This document shows positions 10,262-21,418 of a stretch of 64,000 nucleotides of DNA, in pieces. This stretch comes from Lolium rigidum. Its lineage: Eukaryota > Streptophyta > Magnoliopsida > Poales > Poaceae. Each line of letters opens with the position of its first letter. The stretch's first letter is position 1. A model generated the notes under the pieces. That model searched no databases, was not told the origin of the DNA, and saw nothing but the letters and a program-made list of their open reading frames with translations. The translations under genes were made by a program, and so were the position numbers. Location of the stretch: contig NW_025899905.1 of NCBI RefSeq assembly GCF_022539505.1, positions 62,001 to 126,000 of the forward strand, given 5' to 3'.

Positions 10262-10986
10262 TAAATGGTGTCTTCACAGTCAAGTCGGCGTACAATATGT
10301 TTTTCATGGCCAACACCAAGTTCGCCTGCGCCAAGCCGATATGGAAGTCCAAGGCACCCATGAAATGCAAATTTTTTATGTGGTTGGCTGTGCACAGGAA
10401 ATGCCTCACGGCGGACAACCTTTTGAAACGCGACTGGCCTCACAATGCGACCTGCCCTTTGTGCAGCGTTGGCGACGAGACCTGTACTCACTTATTTGTG
10501 CATTGCCGGTTCTCTCATCAGGTGTGGCGCAAGTTTAGAGATTGGACCAAGGCGGACTTTCCTATCCCCGGCAGCAACTTCTCGAGCACGGAAGAATGGT
10601 GGCTGAGAGCGAGGAAGAAGGCTCCGAAAGATATGCGGAGGGATTTTGACACGGTAGTCATCCTTGTACACTGGAGTCTTTGGAAGGAGCGCAACGGCCG
10701 CATCTTTCAGCAAGTTTTTAGCACGGCAAGCAAGGTCTTCGAGCTGATTACTGAAGACATACGAGCCTGGAGAGCTGCTGGATGTATTGTAGCTTTTTAG
10801 AGGTTGCATAGTGCATGTGTGTCAGTGTTAGTGGTTTAGGCTAAAACCCCTACTTGGGGCTTTTCTTTGTGCCTGTGGCTTTAACATTGTCTTTCGGCTA
10901 TCTCAGCCGTGCCTGAACCAAACTTTGTATTTCCTTTATTCTATCTAAATGAAATTCGACACAGGCCCCTTCGAAAAAAAAGACCC

Positions 10987-11668
10987 AGCGTTCCAACATA
11001 CACGGTGCTTAATTTATGGATTGGATCACATACCAAAACTCACCAAGGAAAGACCGCTGCTTCGGGTGAATGCATCAAATCAATCGATCCACAGGTCCAG
11101 ATTGGATTAAAAATTAACAAACAAAAATGCTTTCTACAAAAAGTAAGTGCAGATGCAAAAAGTGAAATAAAAACAAATCACAGAGAAGTAATTGAAAACA
11201 CTAAAGCGCCATTAAAAAAATGTCTGAATCTACAAATAATCAAAAGGCATGCCTGTCAAAAAATGTTCCCAATCTTGCATTCGAAGCCGTACATGGTGTG
11301 CATTTTCTTCCCGCAGATACCTAGTAAGGCATCGACTACCTAGACTCTAATTAAGATAATAAGAGCATACAAGTACAGGTTCTATTCAACGTGCCCATGA
11401 GGATATATAAGATTTTGGTAACCCCAATTACATGTCTTGCAACTCTCCTTTTCTGAAAACGGCCAAGGGGCCTTCAAGGCCATTGAAATCAGATTACATT
11501 CACAAAGAACCATAACCATGGATGCGCGGATGACTACTCCATGCTGCTGAAGATGTTTTCACGATGCCATTCATTCCAAAGTTGTGCATGCACACATCAC
11601 GTTTGTGTCAACCAATTGATTTTTCATTTGTGAATTTGGATGAAAAACAATACATACATCGCAAGAAC
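10987..11668. other. Spacer with a DUF1668-cluster module (11280-11650)
   Basis: No gene seen. From about 11280 to 11650 the sequence is a diverged copy of 17130-17450 (shared phrases include ggtgtgcatttt, aaccccaattac and gaaccataaccatggatg). Its last part, with atgttttcacgatgcca, is found again at 16735, 17805 and 19150. Confidence 0.6.
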
Positions 11669-11671
11669 TAA

Positions 11672-11969
11672 GGGCTCCTTTGATTTAAAGGATAGAAAAA
11701 GCGTAGAAATAGGAAAGATATAGGATTGGAATGACATGTCTACTTGAATCCTATAGGAAGATGAAGTGTGTTTGATTGTGGCAAAGGATTTTTTTCATGA
11801 GGTATTAGCTAATGTTTTTTTCCTATAGGAATTACACTAGTACAAGATTCTATAGGAATTTTTTCTATAGGATATGTCCCTATGAATCAAACAACATGTA
11901 TAGGAAATTTTCCTATAGGAACCAAATCCTACACAATTTCCATGCAAATCCTATGAATCAAAGGAGCCC
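11672..11969. mobile_element. Tourist-like MITE, 298 bp
   Basis: Terminal inverted repeats gggctcctttgatt at both ends and the duplication TAA at 11669-11671 and 11970-11972. The inside is AT-rich with several palindromic cctatagga motifs. Size, TIR and target fit a PIF/Harbinger-derived Tourist MITE. Confidence 0.93.
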
Positions 11970-11972
11970 TAA

Positions 11973-14900
11973 GGTGGCATTGCTTTCTTACAAGAGAAGA
12001 TGGTTTCGCTTATTATATATACTAGTGGTTGGGGCGCCCCATGGGGCGCCTCCTCGCTGTACAGTGGCTGTCCAATTCTATTACAATAGAAGTCCTATTT
12101 TATTTTGTGTGTTCGTTTGTTTTTTCGCCACTCCTTTGGCTCTCCAACCACTGCCCAAACGCCTTGTTAACACAAGAAAAATTACATATAACTACAATGA
12201 CCTGGAAGCTGAATCTTCATATGATATACCCAGCGGCAACACATTTATTTAAGCTAAAAGTTCCAATATTTCTCATCATACATGCAACATACCTCGTCAA
12301 GTACCCATTCATTCTACAGTTCTATAAGTTTGATAGAACTGCTTAGTAAGTTCATTCAGATTAGGTATCCATACTCAGTACAGAAAAAGCAAAAGTAACA
12401 TGCTACATCCACGGTCCATGAATCAGATGCTAGTGGCCAGGTTACAAACATACATCCCTACGGCTACATGCAGCTTAGCTTGAGTCTTTTTAATGGACAT
12501 GGACCAATCTGACTCTGCCTACAGTAGTACCTGTTACCAGAAACCCATCCTGCCGTACAGTTGCAGCCAATCTCATCATTCCATCGGCCCAATTTGGTTT
12601 TCTGCCGGTTGCTTTTTTTTGCCATGTGATTCGATTGATTCTTCTGAGCGTTCATTATCGTTCTCTTTGTTCATTCTTCTCACGTTGGCACGCCCCAGTC
12701 CGGTCTTCGATGTGGAAGCTCTCTGTCAGGCACTTCACCAAGTCATGGGAGGTACCTGTCTTGGACCTCGGCATTCCAATCTGCATGTCCGTCTTTCCAG
12801 GAAACTCATCCCGTCATCATCGATTAGTTTTGACAAAAAAAAAGGGAAACATAAGGGGGAAACATAAAGACCTAATGCTTTCGATCCAGACAATGCAAGG
12901 TAGAACAACCAAACTGTATCTTCACTCAAATCCTATCCAAAGAAAACAACATGGGCACCAAATGAAGATATATAGTGTAGGTGCCAATATTCAGACAATT
13001 AAATGGAAGATTGGTACTAAACAACATAAACTTATATTTGCCATGGGATGTAGGTGCAATAAGATCAGCAATAAGAAAAATAACCAACCAGCTCAACAAA
13101 GTCTAACCCTCACAATCAGTTTATATTGTTAACCAACGTCGCCATGAACACATTCCTCGGTTCCATCGCCTCACTGAAGGTAGAAGATCAAAACATCCAA
13201 TATAACAAATGGTGAGCTCAATGCAGCAAGTTAACTATGTAGCACATACAGATTTGTGTCACTTGAGAAAAGTAGTGGTTCAAAATGTTGAATCTCATAC
13301 CAGAACAATTCGTCACCCTTGTCATTTTCGTGGTCCAACTCTAGACCGCGTGACAACTGAGTACTTCTTACAGGTTTTTCTCAGAAACATGAGGAACACA
13401 GTTTAGCTACGTGGTCAGCCAAATGAAATGGTATATAAGAATAATTGAAAGATCCATACAGAGAGAACGATAATCACATTAGTGTTAAAAAATTCCAAGC
13501 TATGAACCTCGAATAGAAACAAGATACAAAAACAGATGACAGGACAAATATATTTATTAATCAGAACATATGAATAGTACGAATATCTGGTACCGCTTTA
13601 GATCAGTGCCATAATTAAATTCATAAATTTAAATTGTAGGAGCACATGACAGGACAAATATATTTAGGACCATAACCTTGCTACAATAAATACATAAGAG
13701 GGACATAGGTAAAACACCTACCTTGGTTGAGGACTAATTCCTGTTCTGCTGCTGACATGAGTGTGACATGCGTGCTGGACTTAACCCATCAACATGGATT
13801 CTTTACACTCTGAGAGCAACCTGGAGACACACAAAATTTTCGGTGTATCAGGCTCAGTTCATATTTTTACGTAATTGGTAGAATGATATCGTAAGTAATA
13901 ATAATAATTATTATTATTATTATTATAGTAGTAATAATAAAACTTGGGCAGGAGAAACAAATGGTTCTACTACTGGACAAGACACACAAAGCTCTATAAC
14001 TTAATCCTTAATCAAGTTCTGAATGCGACACAAAGAACGAAACCTGGTATAATGAAACTGAAAGTTATCTATGTCCTATTATTTACCGATACACTCAGTA
14101 AAGCCAAGGAATAAAGTAAGGAAAATAGAAGCATTGGTGCTAATGCCGGCAAGAAGTGTAGGCCATCACTTACGTTGTTGTAGCCGTGAAACAACCTGGT
14201 CATGGCGGCGCATGGAAGAGCTTTCTGAAACCACAAGATAAACTTGAGAATAAATTCACCATCGCATGTCGTAGTGCAAGGAAATATGGATGATTAATTT
14301 TTTTGAGTAAACATGCACCACAAATATTTTATTGAACTGGTGCACTCTATGTGGCTTGTGAGGCCCGGAACAAAATAAATCGACTCTTGCCAGCAATTCG
14401 CTATTAGACTCGGTGTACGTTCATGAATGAATCGCTATATTTTTTTGAGAGTAAGTAGGACAGAGAGAATACACTATATAGGAAATTGCACTGAATTAAT
14501 GAAGGAAAAAACCATAAAAATGCATGTCAGATCCTAATCACCACATTCGGTTCAGAGCTATCTAAAAAGTCCACATAGAGAACCATAGACCGTTGACACA
14601 TGTAAATATCAACATCTTGTTGCGCCTGCAACCCAAAAGTGGTGATGCAAACACAAATAGGGAACATCGCCATGCTGATTTGGATCCTAAATCTGCACTT
14701 CGAGATGATGCAGCAGCATGAGAAGTTCTACCTGTTTACCAACAAGTGCTTCTCCAATTTCGACAAACAGTATGAACTCTCCCTCGGTAGTAAGTAACTA
14801 AGTACGGTCAGTACAGTTGACGCTGAAATCAAATGTAAAGTTATCTGTGGAAACAAGCATGCAAGAAACATGAGGAACCTGAATTTCTTGATGATGCAGC

Positions 14901-15744
14901 TACAAGTTGGAATAGAGCAGCGTTTAGACAAATGGTAAATGGAAATAGTTTCAGAAAAGGAAACCTTCCCAGCAGTAGTGCATCCTTCTCCATGTATCTT
15001 GTGTTCCCCGTCTAAAATAATTTCTCCTCCCTGCCAAGAGCCCAAGAGACATATATCAGATGTGGAAGAGATGAGGAAAAAAGAAGGAAGATCACATCAG
15101 GGTAGCAGAATCACGCTGATGTGGCGCTTGGAATTCGACGTCCTCTGCAGCCCTCATCCGGGCGCCTCCACTCGTCCGCCTGCACATGTGAGGTGATCTT
15201 CTTTTTCAGGAAACCGAGTCGACCAGCCACTCCATCTTCCCCAGCCGCCCAGCGAGGCGATCTGCTTCGCCTCCCAACTGCTTCAGCCCCTCCCAGCAAC
15301 AATGATCCCTCGTTCCGGGCAGTGCTCCGGGTCACGATGCCACCATCCACCGGATGCAGCCCCGTCTGCACACACCGCCGTGGCTCTTGGGTGTGGTTTC
15401 CCCGCTCCTGATCCAACGATGGCGAGGAGAAGAAGGGGAGGAGGCGGACGTGCAGTGGGGCATCGCTGCCATGGGATGGTGGGAGATGAGATCGAGAGTG
15501 TGGGGAGAGAATCCTTGCGTGCGTGGGAGACCTAAGGATGGCAGGAGCGTGGGGCTCGAGATGTTGCTCGCTGCGTGCAGTACAAGACCGATGCAGTACA
15601 ATTGGAATGAGTAGTACAAATGCACGCAGAATCACTCAACCAGGCAAATTTTCCGCCAACAGGAACGAGCAACATGGGCTATCGTGGAGCGCTGCGGGAT
15701 AGGGCAAAGGTATACGCACTTACTTATTCTCAATGCGCGAGTTA
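11973..15744. other. Gene-poor spacer
   Basis: No gene can be supported. It contains a perfect palindrome, ggggcgccccatggggcgcc (12031-12050), and a TAA/TTA microsatellite near 13897. A GC-rich stretch at about 15110-15640 has open frames on both strands with no recognised domain; it could be an exon of an unknown transcript, but I see no convincing splice pattern. Confidence 0.4.
13897..13941. repeat. (TAA)n/(TTA)n microsatellite with dyad symmetry
   Basis: A TAA run passes directly into a TTA run, making a self-complementary AT-rich palindrome, followed by a short imperfect TAA run. Confidence 0.85.
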
Positions 15745-15965
15745 ACTCAGTAGGGAACTGCAAACATGACATATCTCTCTCTGCCACATTGACAGTTGTC
15801 ACTACGAGTTCAATTATGAATTTTGACATACTACTACTATAACAAATCAAAATATATCCTCTTTTACTATTGTTTTACCTATGTTGAGTCTAACATTTTA
15901 GTATGGCCGACAAAGAAGTCGTGATCCAGGCCCGCCCAAGCTATTTAAATCTAGGTATCATCCAG
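15745..15965. repeat. DUF1668-cluster downstream module (copy 2)
   Basis: Shares ctgccacattgacag, ttcaattatgaattttgac and gctatttaaatctaggtatc with related blocks at 17030-17060, 18080-18375 and 19410-19600. It lies just beyond the 3' end of a DUF1668 fragment, as in the intact copy. Confidence 0.65.
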
Positions 15966-16116
15966 TGAAGTACGGGAGTAATGATAAATGCTTATGTTTT
16001 GAAGGAAAACTAATTCAAACCAGTGACATGCATTGTTTGCAGCGTCGGTCTGCATTAATTGTGCAAAATCACAAAGCAGGGGAGCAGGAAAAACGATGGT
16101 GGGCACGCGTTGTGGA

Positions 16117-16348
16117 TTACATCCAGAAGATTTGAGAACCAAAATCCTTGTCATCAAAACATTCCTGACAGTAGGTGGGCATCTCGTAAGAGTGAGCAGG
16201 CTGTTCAGACACGACTACAAGCTCCCCGTACGTTGTCACCGTAGCTGAGCTGGAACACGGTGAGGCGGAGCGCATGGCTGTCTAGGTACTCCACGACCAG
16301 TACTCGCGGCGCTCCCTCAAGTAGAGGAGCTGGACCTTGACATCCACC
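16117..16348 (-). pseudogene. DUF1668 fragment, C-terminal part
   Basis: Closely matches 19922-20150 of the intact gene, including the stop codon (tta at 16117-16119 on the plus strand) and the phrase gtaggtgggcatctcgtaagag. Small indels shift the frame (for example near 16230). Homology ends near 16350 and unrelated sequence follows. Confidence 0.8.
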
Positions 16349-16559
16349 CTTGAATAGAATCGAAAACGATCCTCTCTTTTTTCCGATGCAGCACCGTCCG
16401 GTTCGTTCCTTACCTCCACAGTGAATTTTTATCTACTTTTTTTTTCAAGTGTGTACATAGATCCGCCAACAGAATTGTTGGACCACAGAAAGAGGTGGCT
16501 GACGAGTCAAAAGAAATGGAAGACCATCTTGCTGACGATGATGATTGATGATCACACGA

Positions 16560-16925
16560 CAGATCCGCGCTGGATAGACCGTGGTGGTGCCCGAAGTGAG
16601 GCAGTTAGTGGCCAGCGGGTGGAGCTTATCAACGGGATATTCACGGCGGCGGATGCCATGATCCACCTGTATCCTTGTCTCGTCGTTCGTGGAGCCGTGG
16701 AGCGGTGCTAGCTAGAGGTGAACCTTACGCTGAAGATGTTTTCACGATGCCACTCATTCCGAATTTGTGCATACACGCACCACATTCGCGGCAACCAATT
16801 GATTTTTCGTTCATACGCTCACCAAACAAAAGAACCTAAGGTGTGTGGGTTTGTATCAGACAATACAAACGTACGTAGCAAGCAGGTGTCACTTATGTTT
16901 CCCTAGAGAGCAAGATGGTTCTGTG
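16560..16925. repeat. Duplicated block paired with 18940-19340
   Basis: The stretch with gggatattcacggcggcggatgcc (16635 on) matches gggatattcgcagtagtggatgcc (19010 on). In both places it is followed by the atgttttcacgatgccactc module, caaccaattg and ttcgttcatac. I recognise no gene in it. Confidence 0.65.
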
Positions 16926-16929
16926 TGAA

Positions 16930-17449
16930 CTGCAAAGATGCCATATATTAGTGCTCAGGGACACAAGGAACTAAGGGTGGACACGGTGAAGTTATTTTCT
17001 AGCTAGTGTCTCCCTGCCACATTGACAGCTCGAACCACGACTTCAATTATGAACTGACCAGCGAGGTGTAGAACCCACGTTAAGAAAATGAGTTAGATCA
17101 TCAAAGCGAGATGGAACTCATATGTAAGAAAACCGAACATGGTGTGCATTTTTCTTCGCCACATACCTAGCAAGACGTCAACTACCTAGACACTAATTAA
17201 GCTGCTGGGAGTATAAGTATAGGTGCCATTCGCTGTCCCTGTTAGGATAAGCTTTTGCTAACCCCAATTACGTGGCTTCTTGCAATTTTCTGAAAAAGGG
17301 CTAAGGGGCCTTAAAGGCCATGACAACCAGATCGCGGTTCTCTAAGAAGTAAGAACCATAACCATGGATGCACGAATGACCACATGTCTTCCTGCTGAAC
17401 ATGTTTCCGCGATGCCACTCTTTCTGAAGTTGTGCATACACAGACCACG
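16930..17449. other. DUF1668-cluster modules, no gene
   Basis: Contains a partial copy of the ctgccacattgacagctc module (about 17010-17060) and, from 17130, the block shared with 11280-11650. Confidence 0.5.
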
Positions 17450-17800
17450 TGTGTGGACAGCGTGCGTGGTGATAATCTTTGCGTCAAACGGGAACACGGG
17501 AGGGAAGAATGTGCTCAAGCTCCAGTTGAAGTGGGAGGACTCGGCAAATGGCTGCCACTGCGGCACTGCCACTGTTCTTGTCGCAAACTCGTGATCTGGC
17601 CTATCATGGTGTTGGGGTCTGCCGTCCCTCACGCAGAGCAGGCCTTTGTCGTAGTTCTAGGCGCGTTTGAAAGGAGACAAGAACTCGTAGAGCTTGTTCC
17701 CAGCGGTCATGGCAGCATCATGCCCATAGAATAGGCATGACGGAAGGAGTCGCCGCCGTAGACGATGGTCTCACCGGTGTAATCCATCTCCGTGGAGTCG
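17450..17800 (-). pseudogene. DUF1668 fragment, middle part
   Basis: Matches about 20484-20840 of the intact gene in the same orientation (shared phrases include gaagtgggaggactcggcaaa and gtagacgatggtc). Frames are broken. It may belong to the same decayed copy as 16117-16348, pushed apart by about 1 kb of inserted module sequence, or to another copy. Confidence 0.75.
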
Positions 17801-18380
17801 TTGAAGATGTTTTCATGATGCCACTCATTCCGAATTAATTGTGCATGCACACAGCACATTCGAGTCAACCAACTGATTTTTCGTTCATACGCTCTCACCA
17901 AACAAAAGAACCTAAGATGTGTGTGTTAATATACAAACGCGTGTATTAAGATGGTGTCACTTATGTTTCCTTACAGAGCAAGGTGGTTGTGTGTGAAGTT
18001 CAGTAGGGAACTGCAAAGATTGCATATATTAGTGATCAGGGATACAAGGTACTAAGGGTGGACATGGTGAAGTTATTTTCTAACTAGTGTCTCCCTGCCA
18101 TATTGACGGCTCCAACCACGACTTCAATTATGAATGTTGATATGCGACTACTATGATAAATCAATATATGCCATCTTACTACTTCCTCAATTCATATTAA
18201 TTGACGCTAATGTAGATGTATCTAGATACATTTTAGTTATAGATACATCTATTTAAGTATCAACTAATATGGATCGGAAGGAGTAATACTTTTTCTATGT
18301 TGAACCTATCATTTTACTAGAGCCCACAAAGAGGCCGTGGTCCAGCCATGGCCCAAGCTATTTAAATCTAGGCATCATTC
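17801..18380. repeat. DUF1668-cluster modules (copy 3)
   Basis: Begins with the gaagatgttttcatgatgccactc module, then the ctccctgccatattgacgg module, and ends with gctatttaaatctaggcatc. A Stowaway MITE sits inside (18182-18283). Confidence 0.65.
18182..18283. mobile_element. Stowaway-like MITE, about 100 bp
   Basis: Starts cttcctcaattcatatt and ends atatggatcggaaggag, near-complementary ends flanked by TA (18180-18181 and 18284-18285). The related module copies at 15880 and 19500 lack it, so it inserted after the modules multiplied. Confidence 0.8.
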
Positions 18381-18939
18381 ATGTGGAGGCCAGTAGTCAT
18401 GGTTGCTTCAATATCATTAGCTAGAAGTCGGTGAGAAGAAAATGTCAGCAAAGTATTGTACCTCCTTAGACACATCGAAGGTATATGTCAGCAAAGAATT
18501 GTACCACTTAGCAAGTAACTAGTATGTCAGATGTCCATATGATGTGTAGTATGTTTCTATGCTTGCTCTGATCGTGTGTATGCATTGTGTGATTGTAAGG
18601 TCATCATATTTAAATCTGGTGAAGAGATACCAGATGTGTGTGTTCCAAATGGTAACCAAACACATGCTTTCTAATTGAACACAGTTGACAGGCTTTTTAC
18701 AGGCAACCAAACAAACAGAGTCTTTGGTACCAACTGATGCATCCTAGCCTACCAAACAATTGGCAAAAGTTGGCCCGTGACCCCTCTAGAACATGCAACA
18801 CGGTTTTGGGCCTGCTCGTACTCAGCCCCAAAAGCTACTAAAGGCGCCTTTGCGGCGCGTTGTTTTTTAAAACTACCACTAGTTGTTATTGTGTCACATG
18901 TGCACCATCACCCTCCTCATCTTATCTCGGACAAGAGAT
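18381..18939. other. Spacer without a recognisable gene
   Basis: Short similarity to 19620-19680 (agaagtcggtg, caaagaattgtacc) at its start; otherwise nothing recognised. Confidence 0.4.
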
Positions 18940-19610
18940 AGATCCAAACTGGGTAGATTGTGGTGTTTCCCGGCATGAGGGAGTTAGCCAGTGGGTGGAG
19001 CTGCTTGACGGGATATTCGCAGTAGTGGATGCCATAATCCACCGGTGTCCTTGTCTCCTCGTTTGTTGAGGCGTGGAGGGTTGAAGAGCCGCCAACAGCT
19101 TAGTTCCAAAGGTGGGGTGCTAGCTACAGGAACACCTATTGCTAAAGGTGTTTTCACGATGCCACTCATTCCGAAGTTGTGCATGCACATACCATATTCA
19201 CATCAACCAATTGGTATTTCGTTCATACACTCAACAAACAAAAGAATCTAAGATGTGTGGGTTTGTAAGAACTAAGGTGTCACTTATGTTTCCCTACCGA
19301 AAAAGATGGTTGTGTGTGAACTCAATAGGGAAATGCAAACATGGCATATATTAGTGATCATGGAGACAAGGTACAAATGGTGAACATGGCGAAGTTATTT
19401 CCTAGCTGGTGTCTCCCTGCCACATTGACAGCTCTGACCACGACTTCAATTATGAATTTTGATATGCGGCTACTATAACAAATCAGTATATGCCATCTTA
19501 CTATTGCTTTTTCTATGTTGAACCTATAATTTTACTAGAGCCGACAAAAAGGTCGTGATCCAGGCCATGGCCCAAGCTATTTAAATGTAGGCATCATTCA
19601 TGTGGAAGCA
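18940..19610. repeat. DUF1668-cluster modules (copy 4)
   Basis: Holds the gggatattcgcagtagtgg block, the gtgttttcacgatgccactc block and the ctgccacattgacagctctg block, ending with gctatttaaatgtaggc. The order is as at 16560-18380, so the cluster grew by repeated segmental duplication. Confidence 0.65.
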
Positions 19611-19921
19611 AGGAGAAATAGTTGCTTCGACATCGCTGGGTAGAAGTCGGTGTGAACAAATGTCGGCAAAAAATTGTACCTCCTTTGATTGCTCATACAC
19701 TTATAGCCCTTGTCCACTTATACTCTCAGAGAAGCATGGATAGACACATCTTGTGTCGATGCTGTCAAATAATGTCATAACTAAGTGATACTAACACAAG
19801 GTAGCACCTATTTTTTAAAAAAAACACACACACAAGGTAGCACCACCTGATCATCGATATGCATTAATTGGGAAAATTCAATAAGCAGAGGTGTTGGGAA
19901 AGATGGCGGTCTGCGTGTGGA

Positions 19922-21271
19922 TTACATCCAGAAGGCTTGAGAACCAAAATCCGTGTCATCAAAACATTCCTTGTAGTAGGTGGGCATCTCGTAAGAGCGA
20001 GCAGGCTGGTCAGACGCAACGACGAGCTCCCCTTCGTCACCGTAGCTGAGCCGGAACACAGTGAGGCGGAGCACATGATTATCTAGGTACTCCATGAGGC
20101 AGTACTCGTGCCGCTCCCTCATGTAGAGGAGCTGGATCTTGACGTCTGAGTCCGACCAGGGCGCGTCATTCGAGTGGAAGACCGAGAGGTCATGGATGCT
20201 GACCTTCTTCCACTCCGGCGGCTGGCCACGGCGGGCTGATGTGACCCGGGACGCGCAGAGGTAGTAGTTGACGCCGTCGCCTGCAGCGGTTTTATTACGA
20301 TGAGCGTATATTTCGTGAGGGTCGAGGTAGATCCCAACCCAGGCGTCGAGGTCTCGGTCGTAGCATGCAGGGCCCTTGAATGGGAACATCCAGTCGCCGC
20401 GGCGCCGCCACCGGCCGCTCTCGGTGCCGTAGGAGAAGGTGCCCAGCGTGGACGAGGAGACCAAGATGGTGCGCCCGCGTGGGTGGACGGCGTGGGCAGT
20501 TATGCTCTTGGGGTGGAACGGGAGTGGGGGAGGGAAGGTTTTGGAGCTCCAGTAGAAGCGGGAGGACTCGGGAAAAGTGTGCCACCGCCACCGACACCAT
20601 TTATCATTTTCCCTCTCGTCTTTGGTGTCTGCCGTCGTCTTGAGGCAGTGCAAGCCCCCGTGGTACTTACCCAGGTTGTATTCGAAAGGGGTCGAATAGG
20701 ACTCCAGCAAGTAGAGCCTATTCCCAGTGGCCACGGCGGCGTCGTGGCCATAGAACATGCCTGTCGGAAGGAGATGGGACTCGGTCAGCGTGGCCGTGTC
20801 GGTATCGTAGATGACGGTCATGCCACGGAGGCCCGTCGAGTTTCCGGTACGGCGCATGCCCATGGCAACGATGCTGCTGCCCAGGGCGGCAAACCGCGTG
20901 GGTTTTGTATCGGCAGGAGTCAATAAGGGTAGGCGGACGACCGGAGGCGGAAGAGGAGGAGGCTCATCCGTACAGCCGGAGTGGACGTCGTCGTCAATGT
21001 CCAGCTTGTGGATCGCGAAACCGTTCTCCTCGTGGTCCTCTAGCGCCAAATACAGGTGCCCCTTCGTCCCTGGCTTTGCTGCCGGCCGACGCCGCCGGTT
21101 GGGCTTTGCGCCGCCCGGCTGGAGATCCAGAGCAGACCCCGGCCGGTCGGACGAAACAGATCGAGCCGTTGTCCATGCTGCCGGTGGCTGGCGCCAAACT
21201 GCCGACGGGGACCTGAAGGGCGCCGGCGAGTCGGAGATCCGACGGAGGAGTAGGCACCGCCAAGCCGCCAT
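19922..21271 (-). CDS. DUF1668 family protein, 449 aa, function unknown
   Basis: A single-exon minus-strand gene, the only intact member of the local cluster. The start is the ATG at 21269-21271; the frame stays open a little further upstream but without another ATG. The N-terminus (MAAWRCLLLRRISDSPAPFR) is rich in Arg, Ser and Pro and could be an organelle-targeting peptide (inference). Family-like motifs follow: KGHLYLALEDHEENGFAIHK (residues 70-89), RFAALGSSIVAMG (126-138), MTVIYDTDTATLTES (151-165), AVATGNRLYLLES (179-191), AVHPRGRTILVSS, GTFSYGTE and the WRRRGDWMFPFKGPACYDRD region. These resemble repeated blade-like units of grass DUF1668 proteins, whose biochemical role is not known. 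The family name is from memory. Decayed paralogues lie at 95-631 with 8651-8948, at 16117-16348 and at 17450-17800. Confidence 0.8.
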   Translation of the reverse strand: MAAWRCLLLRRISDSPAPFRSPSAVWRQPPAAWTTARSVSSDRPGSALDLQPGGAKPNRRRRPAAKPGTKGHLYLALEDHEENGFAIHKLDIDDDVHSGCTDEPPPLPPPVVRLPLLTPADTKPTRFAALGSSIVAMGMRRTGNSTGLRGMTVIYDTDTATLTESHLLPTGMFYGHDAAVATGNRLYLLESYSTPFEYNLGKYHGGLHCLKTTADTKDERENDKWCRWRWHTFPESSRFYWSSKTFPPPLPFHPKSITAHAVHPRGRTILVSSSTLGTFSYGTESGRWRRRGDWMFPFKGPACYDRDLDAWVGIYLDPHEIYAHRNKTAAGDGVNYYLCASRVTSARRGQPPEWKKVSIHDLSVFHSNDAPWSDSDVKIQLLYMRERHEYCLMEYLDNHVLRLTVFRLSYGDEGELVVASDQPARSYEMPTYYKECFDDTDFGSQAFWM

Positions 21272-21418
21272 CGCCGCAGGCAGACCTAAAAACAAGACAG
21301 CGACCGGCTACAGATGGACTTGTACTGTATAAATAAAATAAAAACTGTAACGTGGCATTCGGTAAAGTTGTGATCGGACGGCCATGGATTTTTTTTTAGG
21401 TGACGGCCGTGGAATTTA

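Larger units (their letters stand above)
9167..10978 (+). mobile_element. 5'-truncated LINE (zf-RVT end only), split by a Harbinger element
   Basis: The frame starts abruptly at WVRDIKGGLSAQAIAQYLHL (9167) and, after the inserted element, continues NGVFTVKSAYNMFF to a TAG at 10798-10800. The zinc-finger part, WPHNATCPLCSVGDETCTHL, is typical of the zf-RVT end of plant LINE ORF2. A 3' UTR and an A-tail (10973-10981) follow. Only the last part of ORF2 is present, as expected for incomplete reverse transcription. The coding frame has no other break: removing the Harbinger insert and one TAA restores an open frame across the site (Trp-Arg-Cys-Thr-Val-Asn-Gly-Val). Confidence 0.9.

Noticed and set aside
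12031..12050. Perfect palindrome ggggcgccccatggggcgcc as a possible element terminus
   Set aside because: No partner repeat or target duplication found nearby, so no element can be defined.
15111..15635. Minus-strand frame of 174 aa in GC-rich DNA
   Set aside because: No ATG-supported domain, and frames are open on both strands; possible unknown exon but not supportable as a gene.
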